Assembly (NCBI GenBank): GCA_030278955.1
Contig: JAOANR010000015.1
Coordinates: forward strand, 37,542,487-37,606,486
Length of the DNA stretch: 64,000 bases
DNA from: Hygrophila difformis
Taxonomy: Eukaryota > Streptophyta > Magnoliopsida > Lamiales > Acanthaceae
Reading direction: 5' to 3'
A model generated the notes under the pieces. It searched no databases and had not been told where the DNA came from. It saw nothing but the letters and a program-made list of their open reading frames with translations. Positions within the stretch are counted from its first letter, which is position 1; each line of letters begins with the position of its first letter. Below, piece by piece: positions 22,514 through 32,773 of this stretch. A program made the translations under genes and the position numbers.

Positions 22514-22739
22514 AACTAATAAGTCAATTGGGGTTGGGAAATTACCCTAGTGGTCAAGTCCCCTATCTCCCAACCATAGGTTGGGGGTTCGATCCCCACC
22601 CGGCCCCCTATCCCTCTACTTTATTCCCCTTTGTAATTTGTGTGGTTTAGGCTCCCACATACCTTTGCCGACACATGGATGGTCACTGTTTACAAAAAAA
22701 AAAAAAAAAAACAAAAAAAAAAAACTAATAAGTCAATTG
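22514..22739 (+). mobile_element. tRNA-derived SINE with 17-bp target duplication
   Basis: The body is 22,531-22,722 with an A-rich tail. It has a pol III A-box-like TACCCTAGTGG (about 22,543) and a B box GGTTCGATCC (22,586-22,595). Perfect flanking repeats AACTAATAAGTCAATTG lie at 22,514-22,530 and 22,723-22,739. It inserted into captured host sequence inside element C. Not a tRNA gene: no cloverleaf or anticodon stem is evident. Confidence 0.9.
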
Positions 22740-24611
22740 TCTTACTAAATTAAGTGTAGTGAAAATTTTCTCATTAATTAATGAAACCCTTTGTTATGTG
22801 TTGTGTATAGGAAAAGTCAACAACTCCTCACCACAGGCCACAGCTGTCTTCCAGCTCCATATTTATGAAGAAACCCTAACCCCACGGACCATAGATCCCG
22901 GAATATACAAAATAAACCTCTGAATAGCTTCTTTTCTTCAAATACAATTTGATATGGATCTATAGGATCCACGGATCTAATGTGAACTGTGACGATTTGA
23001 AATGACAAAAAATCATCCCGAAGTTTCCAACAACTTAAGCTGTTCAAATTAAATAGAACAGATTGATTTGAAACACTGAATTAAAATTTAGACACAGAAT
23101 CTATTATCACAGATTAAAATTCTCATGTCAAATCCTCCCACCCGAACAGGGCAGGGCCATTCGAAACTTGAAAGGGAACAATTCAGCTCTATAATTACAA
23201 ATTTTATGCATTTTTTAGAGATTTTAATTGCAAAGATAATCTAAATCCTTGCATCTTCATTGTCACTTAGATATTGAGTTGCAGGAATAGGTTTGAAACT
23301 CTTCTCATTATCGACAAACCACAACCAAATTAAGCAATCCACGGCAAATAGTTCTCGCGTGTCACTTCATTAGCAACTGGAAGATTATGGTTGTTTCGAC
23401 TTTCGACAAAAGTCTTTTATAGTTTACTAATATTATCTTAATCAAATTATAAAGTCCATCCCCCAGAATAAGGGATATTGCTATGAAACCTGTAGAAAAG
23501 AAAGCCAACAGGTGGAAACGAGCGACTTCATCATCAGGAAAACCAAATCCCTCCAGGAATTAAACAAAAGGATCAGCAAAAAGAAGTTCATCCAATTACC
23601 AAGTAAATCGAACAATCAAGGAGAAAGGCCCCTATTGGATTTCTATTTCAAGAGAAAGACACATGAGGTAGCTTCAAGCATTGCCAGTAGTACAGTGCAG
23701 ACCAGAGTATTGGAAATTTGATTTTACTCAAAATCCAGTCCCCTTGGCCCAGGCATCACATGCAACCACTTATTGTCCGCATACAAGCAGCATTAATAAA
23801 ACTGAATGAAATGCCATCAATCGAGAATTACTATTCAAATGCACATATCAAGCATCAGTTACCTTTATCATAAATAACTTGGGTGTCCATCTTGATGATT
23901 TTCATTATTTCATTAAGGAAAAACTCCACCATTACCCTGACAAACGCAAGGTCAATTGTTTAATCAGTTAACTTCATGGCCAAAGCACAATCTACGACAA
24001 AATTCAGAAGACACTCAAATATTGTAGCCATTCATAGTCAATATGCATAATGTTGTAGTGATTTAGTTACGAACATCTAACGAACTACACAAATGAAACG
24101 AAAAGGCAATGCATCTTTCAATATAGAATCATTTAATAGTTTGAAGATGTACAAGATAGTGATTGAATTTTATCAAAAAAAATTGTATCAGAGAATCAGA
24201 TTATGCATAATCAAAAAAAATTTAAACAGAATCATCGACATTACATAGTACACTAAGGAAATTCTTTTTCTTCCCTCAATCTGGTCCACGGTTCGGCTAT
24301 CTTCAAGATTCCTCACAAAAGAAACCAACCTCCACAGTCCAAAATTTGTCTCATTTTAATTATTCAAAGATTAAAATAATTTTATGAGGAAATATTTTCT
24401 CAAATAAACACCAGGTCAGCAATAAAATAAAGTGGTACAAAATAGCACCGGTCTTCCTTTAATTATGCTAATTTTAGTTTCCTGCCAGGCGCAAAAGTTT
24501 GGGTTTATATTCTTATCAATAGGTATGGAGATAGATTGCTTACCTTTATATCATCAATTAAGTTTGCATATATACGTATGAATCCTTATAAGGTAATCAA
24601 CATTATCACCT
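22740..24611. other. Element C interior, no gene recognised
   Basis: AT-rich sequence with scattered splice-like sites. A 69-codon plus-strand ORF at 23,512-23,721 has no recognisable domain and is likely chance. Confidence 0.4.
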
Positions 24612-25714
24612 GTCGGTTGCACTACATGATTGAATAGACTGGACACCAGCATTCAACACCAATTAGTTTCACAACCCCTCGCAGTTCGAAAACCTGCATA
24701 AATAACCCATCCGTAAATTGTAGTATTTCTATGAGTGAAGCTAGAAGCACAGAAAAACCATCAAGGTTTAACTAACCTCAGCGTTTGTTGCAGATGTATT
24801 GTCAGCACATTTGTTAGTTTTACGATCTACATGGTCAAGTCTTGAGGACAAATGCTTTTTAGTGCCCTAGAAATGCAAATACACAAAACTCTCATAAAAG
24901 AGCATGATACTATTAAAATATTCCTGAATAAATGCATTTAGCAAATACAACCGGCGCATTCCTTGTCTTAGAAATTATATAAACTTCATAATTCATATGT
25001 GCGGTCAAATGAATTGAATAATTAATAGTGCACTATAACCCTTTCTTTGGACATAATACAAAATCTTCCTCTTTCACACTGCTGAATTGAATCGGCGTCG
25101 ACTACAACCCTAAAGAATATTAACCTCAATAGTGCACTAACTGTCAGCTTTTTGTCTGAATACACCAAACAAAACAAATTGCTGGTGTTTTCGCACTAAG
25201 CTTTTTTTGTTTTCTAGTTTACTATGGGGGACAGAAACTTTGTTTAATATCAGGAGAAAAAGGCTCCGTAGTGCCTTTTGAAACTCTATTACCTTCCCCG
25301 CTTGGAAAAGAGGAGTGTGGGGAGAAATGACTTTGTCTAAAGAGATTTTAAAGAAATGAAGAGATCCAACACAAAACTAATGTCAAGGATGCAACTATTA
25401 TTGTTTGATTGAACAAAGAAAAAAGAAAACCACATAAAGTTTTAATCGTATAAATATGTTGTTCAATTAAACAGAGATAATAAACTGAAAACACGCATGC
25501 TCAACTAAGTTTTCAACCACGAACCATCAATTGGTATATAAGAGAGGCGAAATAGCTCATCTATTAAAGTGATCTGACATTTAAGAAATTCACACAACGA
25601 AATATAAAAGGAATTGGTATATGTAATGAACTGCAGTACAATAGCTTTACCTTCCAGCAAATGTAGCCATATCCAACAACTATGAAATGACAATTACGCC
25701 ATATTTCCCAGATC
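24612..25714 (-). pseudogene. Captured fragment of a DUF1664-family gene, introns retained
   Basis: Three minus-strand exons. First, 25,714-25,651, after TTTTTGACAG and before GTAAAG, encodes FIVVGYGYICWK, matching the hydrophobic GYGYMWWK segment. Second, 24,866-24,777 (30 codons, clean AG/GT borders), encodes GTKKHLSSRLDHVDRK and CADNTSATNAE. Third, 24,693-24,612, begins VFELRGVVKLIGVE and ends at a GTGATA donor after a small indel. DUF1664 proteins carry TKKHLSSRIDRVD..., then an EL.A.T..EVSELRG stretch. Function of the family is unknown; members have an N-terminal membrane segment and coiled coils. The fragment lies just after the PRD3-like exons on the same strand, so a transcript could fuse the two. 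Confidence 0.6.
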
Positions 25715-25983
25715 CTGTCAAAAAGCAGATCATTTTCAGAAACCTTTCTTGTTGGAAAAATTTTCATCTCTCGTACTAAATAATACTACACAGTTTTTCT
25801 AGTGCTCATTAGAACTATATAACTAAAATAAGATCAATATTTTAACATATTAAATAGATTCACAATTCTATCATTAGACGTATAAAAAAGTATATGTAAA
25901 ATGTTGCCACATATCAGAGCACTATATATCCCAACCCTTCAGAACAGGTTTGTCGCTTTAGTTTCTTAATTAAGGTTACTTAC

Positions 25984-27667
25984 TCTCTAGTGCTACTTCT
26001 TTGGTACCCTTGTTCACTTGCATGATGTCATTTTGCAGAGTCCAAAATCATTCCAAGTTTGCTTAATGAAGTTTCTACCATTCCAATTCTGTGCTCCAAT
26101 TCTTCGTCCTTCTTCGTTGTTTATTCAATGAAATTATTTCAAGTCGACAAGTTAGGATCACGAACAGTTTTGGGATTTGAGCAAATCACACAGACATGTA
26201 CCCGTTCGCGCAAAAGCGCTAACCTCAAAATCAGAATTCTACGAAAAACTTCTCCAAATTTCTTTGGATTTTTTATCCTAAAATGGTACAATTCTAATTC
26301 CAAGAGAAATGTCCAGCAATTAAAGAAAAAATAAGGCAGTTCAACACCTACTGCCTTCCAGCTGAAAGTAAACAAGAAAATCAGTGTTGCTGGCTTTTCA
26401 ATCAATGCGAGCCTTACATTTGTATTCTTTACTGGACCACTTGCGCATCACATTGTTGGAAGTTCTAGATACAATCATCCGACTCTCTTTTTGTGTATGA
26501 CTCATAGCAGGCAAGCAAGCTATCCTTCTGATTGCACTCTCCTTCTCTTGAGATACTGTTTTCTAGTACAATTTCAAGATTGAACACATTTGAGCAGATT
26601 GAATGTGAACAAACTAACACGACCATGGGGGTATAAACTACAAATATATTCTGTTTAAATCTGTCAGTTTCTTCAGAGGAACACGGACCATTCCGAAAGG
26701 CATTTTAGCTTTTAAGGAAACCGAAGAAATAACAACTACTTCATATTCTTCCATGAAATCGATAACTCCACATGTTACAATGAAATTTCTCATAGAAACC
26801 ACAAAAATATTCATCACTGTCAAATGCTTGGCTGTTTCAGAAATTATCTTATTGTCATGTAAATGACAATTAGGTTTCTCAAATTCAGAAAACTGTGTAC
26901 ATTTTGGCATGCTATTATAGAAATAGCAAAAACATAGCAATACAAGAGATTGTTTATAAAGAGAAATATCATCCTTAAACTACAGGTAGTTTCCAAATAC
27001 ACAAACACACACACACAAATATATTTTAAAATTAGCTATTATATATGTGAACATGTGCACACAAGTACGTTTATTTGCCAACATCTAGAACCGCAGATAT
27101 AGAAAGACACACACATTCATCCAGATATACATCAACATCTACCTCATTAGTGAGAGCTTCGCTTTGAGAATTCTGCTAAAACTGAGAGAGGAGACATGCT
27201 GCGATGAAATTTCCTGAGAACGTAACAACTGTGACGGTTGTGGCTGTTGTGGCCGAAGCTGTGAAACTGTTTGGCTTCCTCCAAAGACCGAAGAAGACTC
27301 CAATCTGCTGGAAACCACACTCGATCCCTTGTTAATGTCACACAACACAATGTCTTCAACGCGAGAATAAAACGTTCACATTTTTAATTACTAATGCAAA
27401 ATCAGTTATAGGAATGCATAAAACAGTAATTGCATCAATTGAGAAGGAGCTATATGGAAAACATCCTGCTTCACATACGATGTTTCTCTAACAAATATCA
27501 CACTCTTCGCATAAGTTGCTGAGATTTCTGCTCACAGTAACAAGAAAATCAATAAAATTATAGCTACAGCACACAAAAGGAAGTTAATAAAGAACATAGT
27601 ACCAGCACTGATGAGGGAAAACAGAGATCGAAGTGAGATCGCAAGCTTTGTTGATCTTCCGCTTCAT
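25984..27667 (-). pseudogene. PRD3: Captured 5' half of a PRD3/PAIR1-like meiotic gene, introns retained
   Basis: Four minus-strand exons. Exon 1 (27,667-27,603) starts with ATG and encodes MKRKINKACDLTSISVFP, the signature N-terminus of PRD3/PAIR1. Exon 2 (27,307-27,143) encodes GSQTVSQLRPQQPQPSQLLR and, after a one-base shift, QNSQSEALTNE. Exon 3 (26,562-26,418) encodes SQEKESAIRRIACLP and NVMRKWSSKEYK. Exon 4 (about 26,113-25,984) encodes DEELEHRIGMVETSLSKLGM and, after another shift, NDIMQVNKGTKEVALE. Exon phases 1-2 agree. PRD3 acts in meiotic double-strand-break formation. The C-terminal half is absent and two frameshifts are present, so it is a pseudogene. Intron retention argues against capture of a spliced mRNA. 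Confidence 0.8.
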
Positions 27668-28607
27668 TTTTCAATTGTGAAAGTCGAATTCGGAAAGTGA
27701 ATCCGCTAGAGCTGAAGAAATGACAATTGAGAGATCCTTTTATGTAATCGACAAAGTAACCAAGCAACTGAACGTAAACAACGAACAAAAAACACATCTC
27801 CACAAGTCCCAACCAAATAATCGAGTACCCAAGACCCATATATTAACCAAATCAGAATCAGCCAAATCGCGGGGGCAAAAAAGCAACACCCGAACAGCGC
27901 TATAGAAGATATCATCAAGGCCATTGCCATCCTTTTTAAGGGGTTTTGTCTGTGCGATGGGCAGAGGAGAGGGCTCACCGGATTCGTAAGATGAGCGGCG
28001 AGCAAAGAGAAGGAGGTGCCGGAATCGCGTGGCGAGCGGGGCCTCTGGCGAGAGGCGTATGCAGGCAGAGGCGAGCGGCGGCCTGTACAAGGAGACGACG
28101 CTTGACTGATATCTAAATTTCTTTGGATAGGCAAAGGCGAAACCATGGTCGGACGGCAGACATCGGTGGGTAGGCGGCGTCAACAGAGGGTTGCTGGTAG
28201 ATTTCTTCGACCAGCGCTCGTGTGTGGCGGCGGCGACGGCCTAGGGTTTCTTGTCAGGGAGTGAGGGCGGAGGTCAGCCGATGCGACGATTTTGTGATGG
28301 GAGGCGGCGATGGAGAAAATAGCAGAGGTGACGGGAAGAGAAGGCCGGCTAGGGCAGCAAGAGAAGGCCGGCTAGGGTAGAGAAGATGCGAGATCGATAA
28401 TTACAATGCAACGGAGGAGATGGCGAAGGGTGTTGCTCGATTTCAGATAAACAAGAGCTCAAGGAAAATCTGAGAAATTAAGGGCCAGGATTCAAATTCA
28501 AGTGTGATCGGACGGATGAGAATGAAATTCAGAAATGGAAAATTTTGGCAAATTCTCTTATAAGATATAGAGATATATGATTTTGACTTGCAGAAATTTT
28601 GGTTGGG
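27668..28607 (-). other. Upstream part of the captured PRD3-like segment
   Basis: On the minus strand this precedes the PRD3-like ATG and includes a GC-rich stretch (about 28,300-27,960) that looks like a leader or promoter of a host gene. Two overlapping open frames of about 146 codons lie here (28,183-27,706); they are in different frames, have no domain, and I do not accept them as proteins. Confidence 0.4.
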
Positions 28608-29137
28608 TTAATTCTGTGCTTGTGAAAATTATTCCGGATTCTAAATTTCTTTGAATTCCGGATATAATCTTCGGTCAATTACAGAACTAATCCAACCGGG
28701 AACCTGTAGTCCGAATGTCTGCTGCTCCATTTGTTGTTTCACCAGTGGTGAGGGTTTCCTCAGCGCAGTGGTGGTAATGAGATGGATGGGCGATGGGGCA
28801 GCGGTGGAGCTTCGCGGTGCGGAGATGGTGGAGATGACAAACACGTGAGTCTCACGTGTTTTACAATTTACAATTGCAAATTAGTGTAGCCCCAATGCTA
28901 CACTTCCACATTTAACTCCTTACACCAATTTCGGTGGCTCCATGATTCCTGCAAGCAAAAATACCCAATTGGTTAGGTTTTCCCCTCAAATCAACATCCT
29001 CACATTTAGAGTCTTAGTACTCTAAATGTTTAATTGATTTGAGGGTACTTCTCTGTTCTGAAACAAATATACTAAAATACACTAACTAACTATGAGTAAT
29101 CAGGAGTGTAATTCTCTTAATAAACGACGATGCATCC
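28608..29137 (-). other. Element C leader joined to post-pol sequence
   Basis: On the minus strand, the leader (29,137-29,040) runs into a perfect hairpin module (CATTTAGAGT / ACTCTAAATG, about 29,030-29,000), a 3' splice site (TTGCTTGCAG|GAATC, about 28,949) and then sequence matching 20,105-19,997 of the same element. In element B the same hairpin comes only after pol (48,866). Gag-pol has therefore been removed between leader and post-pol region. Confidence 0.65.
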
Positions 29138-29155
29138 TCCCCGGCAACGGCGCCA
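29138..29155 (-). other. Primer-binding site of element C, tRNA-Asp type
   Basis: Minus strand TGGCGCCGTTGCCGGGGA, directly adjoining the 5' LTR end at 29,156. Intact, and identical to the sites of element B. Confidence 0.85.
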
Positions 29156-29648
29156 TGAAACTTTCGACAATTTCGTCAATACGAGCATTTTCCGTAAAAT
29201 ATCCCAGGTTTGAATTTATTAAATGAAAAGAGTTATGATTCGTTGGGAAAGGATTTAAGGATATATTCCACTTTTTATTACTCATGTGGGGTGCTTTGAG
29301 TTCAAACGGCGTTATGGACCTCCCCGGCATGAAATCTTTGACAATTTCGTGCCTTGAAGATCCTTGCCATGAAACTTTTGACAAGTTCCCACTACATGAG
29401 TATTTTCTGAAAAATCATAATCCTGGTTTTCAATTTTATTTAAGGAAACCAATTTATGAAGGCGGAGTTGGGATTAGGGATATATTTATAGGTTGTCACG
29501 TTTTTATTACTCGTGTTAAGAAACTGTGCCCCCGAAAGCGCACGGAGTCAAAAATTGCAGTATTTATAGTAAGTACCGGATCGTTCACTGGAGGATGTGC
29601 GATGGAAGCAGGGCCCACGTCGTTTACTAAGATTTTCCACTCGGTTAC
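29156..29648 (-). repeat. Element C 5' LTR, primer-site-proximal part
   Basis: Matches 12,238-12,727 of the 3' LTR, including the stepped LTR-end junctions. It is interrupted at 29,648 by element D and resumes at 39,503. Confidence 0.9.
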
Positions 29649-30561
29649 TGTAACACCCGAGGGAAAAACAAATTCAAATTGTTTTGAACTACGTCATGAC
29701 TTGATCCCTTCACAGGGTACGTAGGCAGCTTAGAACTGATTTCTAAGTTCAGTCACGAAATAAATCACAAATTACATCACGAATTAGACCACAAGGACGA
29801 TAGGGGATGTTGAAACCAATTTAGACTAGGCTAAGTAGGACCCGGAAATGTTGCGAGCGATAAGCCGGACTCGTAACAAGATTAGGGAATAGATTCCGCC
29901 ACGAAGACGCCCCAGGGAATCGAGCTAACACGCAGAAAACCGATAGGAGAAAGCGAGGGAAGACCCGACGGAACACGCGAAGCCGAACCGGCCGGTCCGG
30001 CCGGCCCGCGCTGCCCGCGCGCCGCCGCGCGGCCACCGCGCGGCCAAAGGTGTCGCGACACCAGGCCTGGCGCGCGTGCTCCGCGCGGACAAAAGCTTAG
30101 GTGCGCGCCACCAGCGCGCCAGAGGGGCTGAAGGTGTAATCTTTCCATTCGGGGGTGATTTTCTTGCCGAAATTACATCTCCCTTCGAGGGAAACCAAAT
30201 CCCAGCCTTAAGGAAGGCTTAGGGATGGCTGGGGGCGCCTCAAAACCCTAGCTTTACAGAAAACACTCCCCTACCACTTCATTCTTCCTTCCCAAGCCAA
30301 AAACCTATTCGACTCCACTTTCCGGCGAACATTCCGGCGACGACGAGGCACACGGGACAGAGCCACTGCCTCATAGAGCCTTGGTAAGTCTTAATACAGT
30401 ATTCCATCCGTCCATAAGTCTCCAAAACTAGAATTCTAACCCTTTTCCTTTGCTACGATTTCACGTCGGAAAACGAACAAAAAGCAATCGGAGAAGTTGG
30501 CCGTTCGTCGTGACCCTAGGACGTCCGGAAACCCAAGCCAGCGACCCCATCCTCTAACTAA

Positions 30562-32098
30562 GTAAGTTAACACCTTACTCACAAATTTTTGCGGTTGGTT
30601 GTTGTTTAAATTTCGAGATATAGGCTTGTAACAAAAATCGGTTTTCAAAAACCCTATTTTCGTCCAATTTTAAAGACTCGCCAAAAACTCGACCTTCGGG
30701 AATTCAATCCGAAAACTTTTCAACATAAAAGTTGTTCCTAACACCTTTATCTATCTTGTGTCCAAATTTCAGCCATTGACATTAAGTTTTGCTATCCCAA
30801 TTTTCGCCATGAACTTTCTGTATTGAACCGAACCGTTTAAAACTGTGACAGATTTCTTCATTCAACTTGATGCATGTTTTTCACCCATTTTTCGAATGAT
30901 TTAACTTTGCATTCCTAAACAAAAGTTGTAGATAATTGTGTCTAGATTATGCCTACAAAATTTCACGAATTTTGGTGTTCATTTGATATGTCAAACGGCC
31001 AAGTTTTTGAAACTGTTTGAATTCGTTTTCAAGGCCATGAGTGTGCAGAGAGTTACACACGATTTTTGAGTACCAAGAATTCATTATTTCCAAAAACTTA
31101 AAACATGAAAGTTGTTCCTTGATGTGTCGTGTAGTTACTGTAAAAATTTCACATCGATTGGTTTTGAAATGAATTTTTAATCGGCGTTACGCGAACCTGT
31201 GACAACAACAGTTTTTAAGACGTACATTATTCTTTGCAATAAACTCAAATTTTAACCCACTTCGGGACCTTATTTCCAAAAACTTAAAACATGAAAGTTG
31301 TTCGTGTGTGTGTTTTTGAATTACTGGCCAAGTTTCAGAATTTTTGGAGGAAAAACGAATTTTAAATTAAGAAAGGCGTAAACTGCCTCGAATAGGATTT
31401 TTCGAACTTGAGAAAACTCGAACTATGAAAACGCGACATCGATCCTTTGATAACTTTGAAATACGAACTTTCGAAAAATCCCGTTCACTAGGCTGAGCCG
31501 ATCTTCATACTATCATTATCTTTGAGACTGCCTCGTTAGTGGTCTCCTTACTATCTGAGATTGCCTCGTTAGTGATCTCGCGCGCTGTATTTGTGGACTG
31601 CCTCGTTAGTGGTCCTACTATCTTTGTGGATCGCCTCGTTAGTGGTCCTACTATCTTTGTGGATCGCCTCGTTAGTGGTCCTACTATCTTTGAGACTGCC
31701 TCGTTAGTGGTCTCCCATTGTTTGGACTGCCTCGTTAGTGGTCCTATGTTGAGATTGCCTCGTTAGTGATCTCCCGGTATGGTGTCCTCTTCTTAGTTTA
31801 CGGGATGAAAAGTAAAAGACTCGTGTGAGTGATTCATTATGCTTAAATCGTATTTATCCTGTCTTTAATTACGTATTTAAATTTTATGCACCTTAAATTA
31901 TGCTTTAAGTTTCGCTTTTAAAATTTAGTTCTTTAATCATAATTTTCCGCTGCTAATAAATCATGTACTTTTAAAATTCTCGTACAATAAGCGAAATCTT
32001 TAGTTTTAAACACTTGTAACCTCTTTTATTTGTTAGTTAGGGATTAACTTACTCAGTATATTTTTATACTGACAACCGTTGTCATTTTTCTTTTACAG
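30562..32098 (+). other. Predicted intron inside the element D 5' LTR
   Basis: Donor GTAAGT at 30,562; acceptor CATTTTTCTTTTACAG| ending 32,098, with a pyrimidine tract. The same sites are conserved in element E (56,558-58,117). A second good donor (TTG|GTAAGTC) lies near 30,383. Splicing would remove 1.5 kb including the hairpin array. Prediction only. Confidence 0.45.
31524..31773 (+). repeat. Eight-unit hairpin array in the element D 5' LTR
   Basis: Each unit has the core TGCCTCGTTAGTG (or CGCCTCGTTAGTG) flanked by complementary arms that change together: GAGAC/GTCTC, GAGAT/ATCTC, GGAC/GTCC, GGAT/GTCC. The predicted loop is CTCGTTA. An identical array is at 38,581-38,830 and a diverged eight-unit one at 57,519-57,766. 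Confidence 0.85.
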
Positions 32099-32443
32099 AG
32101 TATGTCGAGTGACGCATACGCATGCACTTGGGGGGAAATAATTATGAACATTTTCGCTTTCTGCATCATAATACTGTTTTACCGGGTCTGTTAAACCCGA
32201 GGATTTGGCCATGTTGGCCGTGACTTACTTTCCGCTGCATTTACTCTATTTACTTTTCGCGTATGATGATTACTGCTATCGTTTTAAGTATTATAAATTT
32301 CCGGACTATATCTTGAATGTTTTAAATCTTTTGCATACCCACAAGCCTTGCAATCCCTTAGCGAGCTCGGGAAACCGTGTCTTGCTGGGGGAATGCGGCG
32401 GTGACACCCCGGCCTGGGTTATCAAATCCGGGGTGTTACAAGT

Positions 32444-32455
32444 TGGTATCAGAGC
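32444..32455 (+). other. Primer-binding site, initiator tRNA-Met type
   Basis: TGGTATCAGAGC begins three bases after the LTR end, the standard iMet-complementary site of Tekay and many other plant gypsy elements. Confidence 0.9.
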
Positions 32456-32773
32456 CCGGAAAATTTTTAAAGCTACTACTATTATTTTAAACCAATATTT
32501 TTAAGCCCAAGTGTTATTTCCTTTAAATTATTTATTTGACTACTAGTACTATTTTTAGCCCAAAAATCTATAATCCTTTTTACATAGCCCAAATCTTAGC
32601 CCAAGAAATATTAAATTTTGGCCCACTATAGAGGCCCAACCTTTAGCAATTTATTTTAAACTAAATTTTATGGGGAAGGGACTCGCACTTGCATGTTGCA
32701 TGTAGATTTAAATTGTGCATATCTTAACTTTGCCTGGAAAACATCTAACTCTAACCTACCTTGTTAACACTAG

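Larger units (their letters stand above)
29649..32440 (+). repeat. Element D 5' LTR (2,792 bp)
   Basis: Starts TGTAACACCCGAGGG and ends CCGGGGTGTTACA, a 9-bp terminal inverted repeat (TGTAACACC / GGTGTTACA). It contains a GC-rich palindromic block (about 29,990-30,120), a predicted intron and an eight-unit hairpin array. Small ORFs within it are repeated exactly in the other LTR and are not convincing genes. Confidence 0.95.

Noticed and set aside
22531..22600. Possible tRNA gene from the GGTTCGATCC box
   Set aside because: Flanking 17-bp duplication and A tail show a SINE; no cloverleaf can be drawn.
27706..28183. Two overlapping minus ORFs of about 146 codons upstream of the PRD3-like ATG
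   Set aside because: Different frames over a leader-like, GC-rich stretch; the recognised PRD3 start lies downstream at 27,667.
29882..30148. 88-codon minus ORF in the GC-rich part of the element D LTR (also 36,939-37,205)
   Set aside because: No domain; an open frame is expected in CG-rich sequence, and the two copies are simply LTR duplicates.
31539..31766. 75-codon ORF with repeated DCLVSGP / DRLVSGP units (and its copy at 38,596)
   Set aside because: It is just the hairpin array translated; the pattern of change follows stem pairing, not codons.
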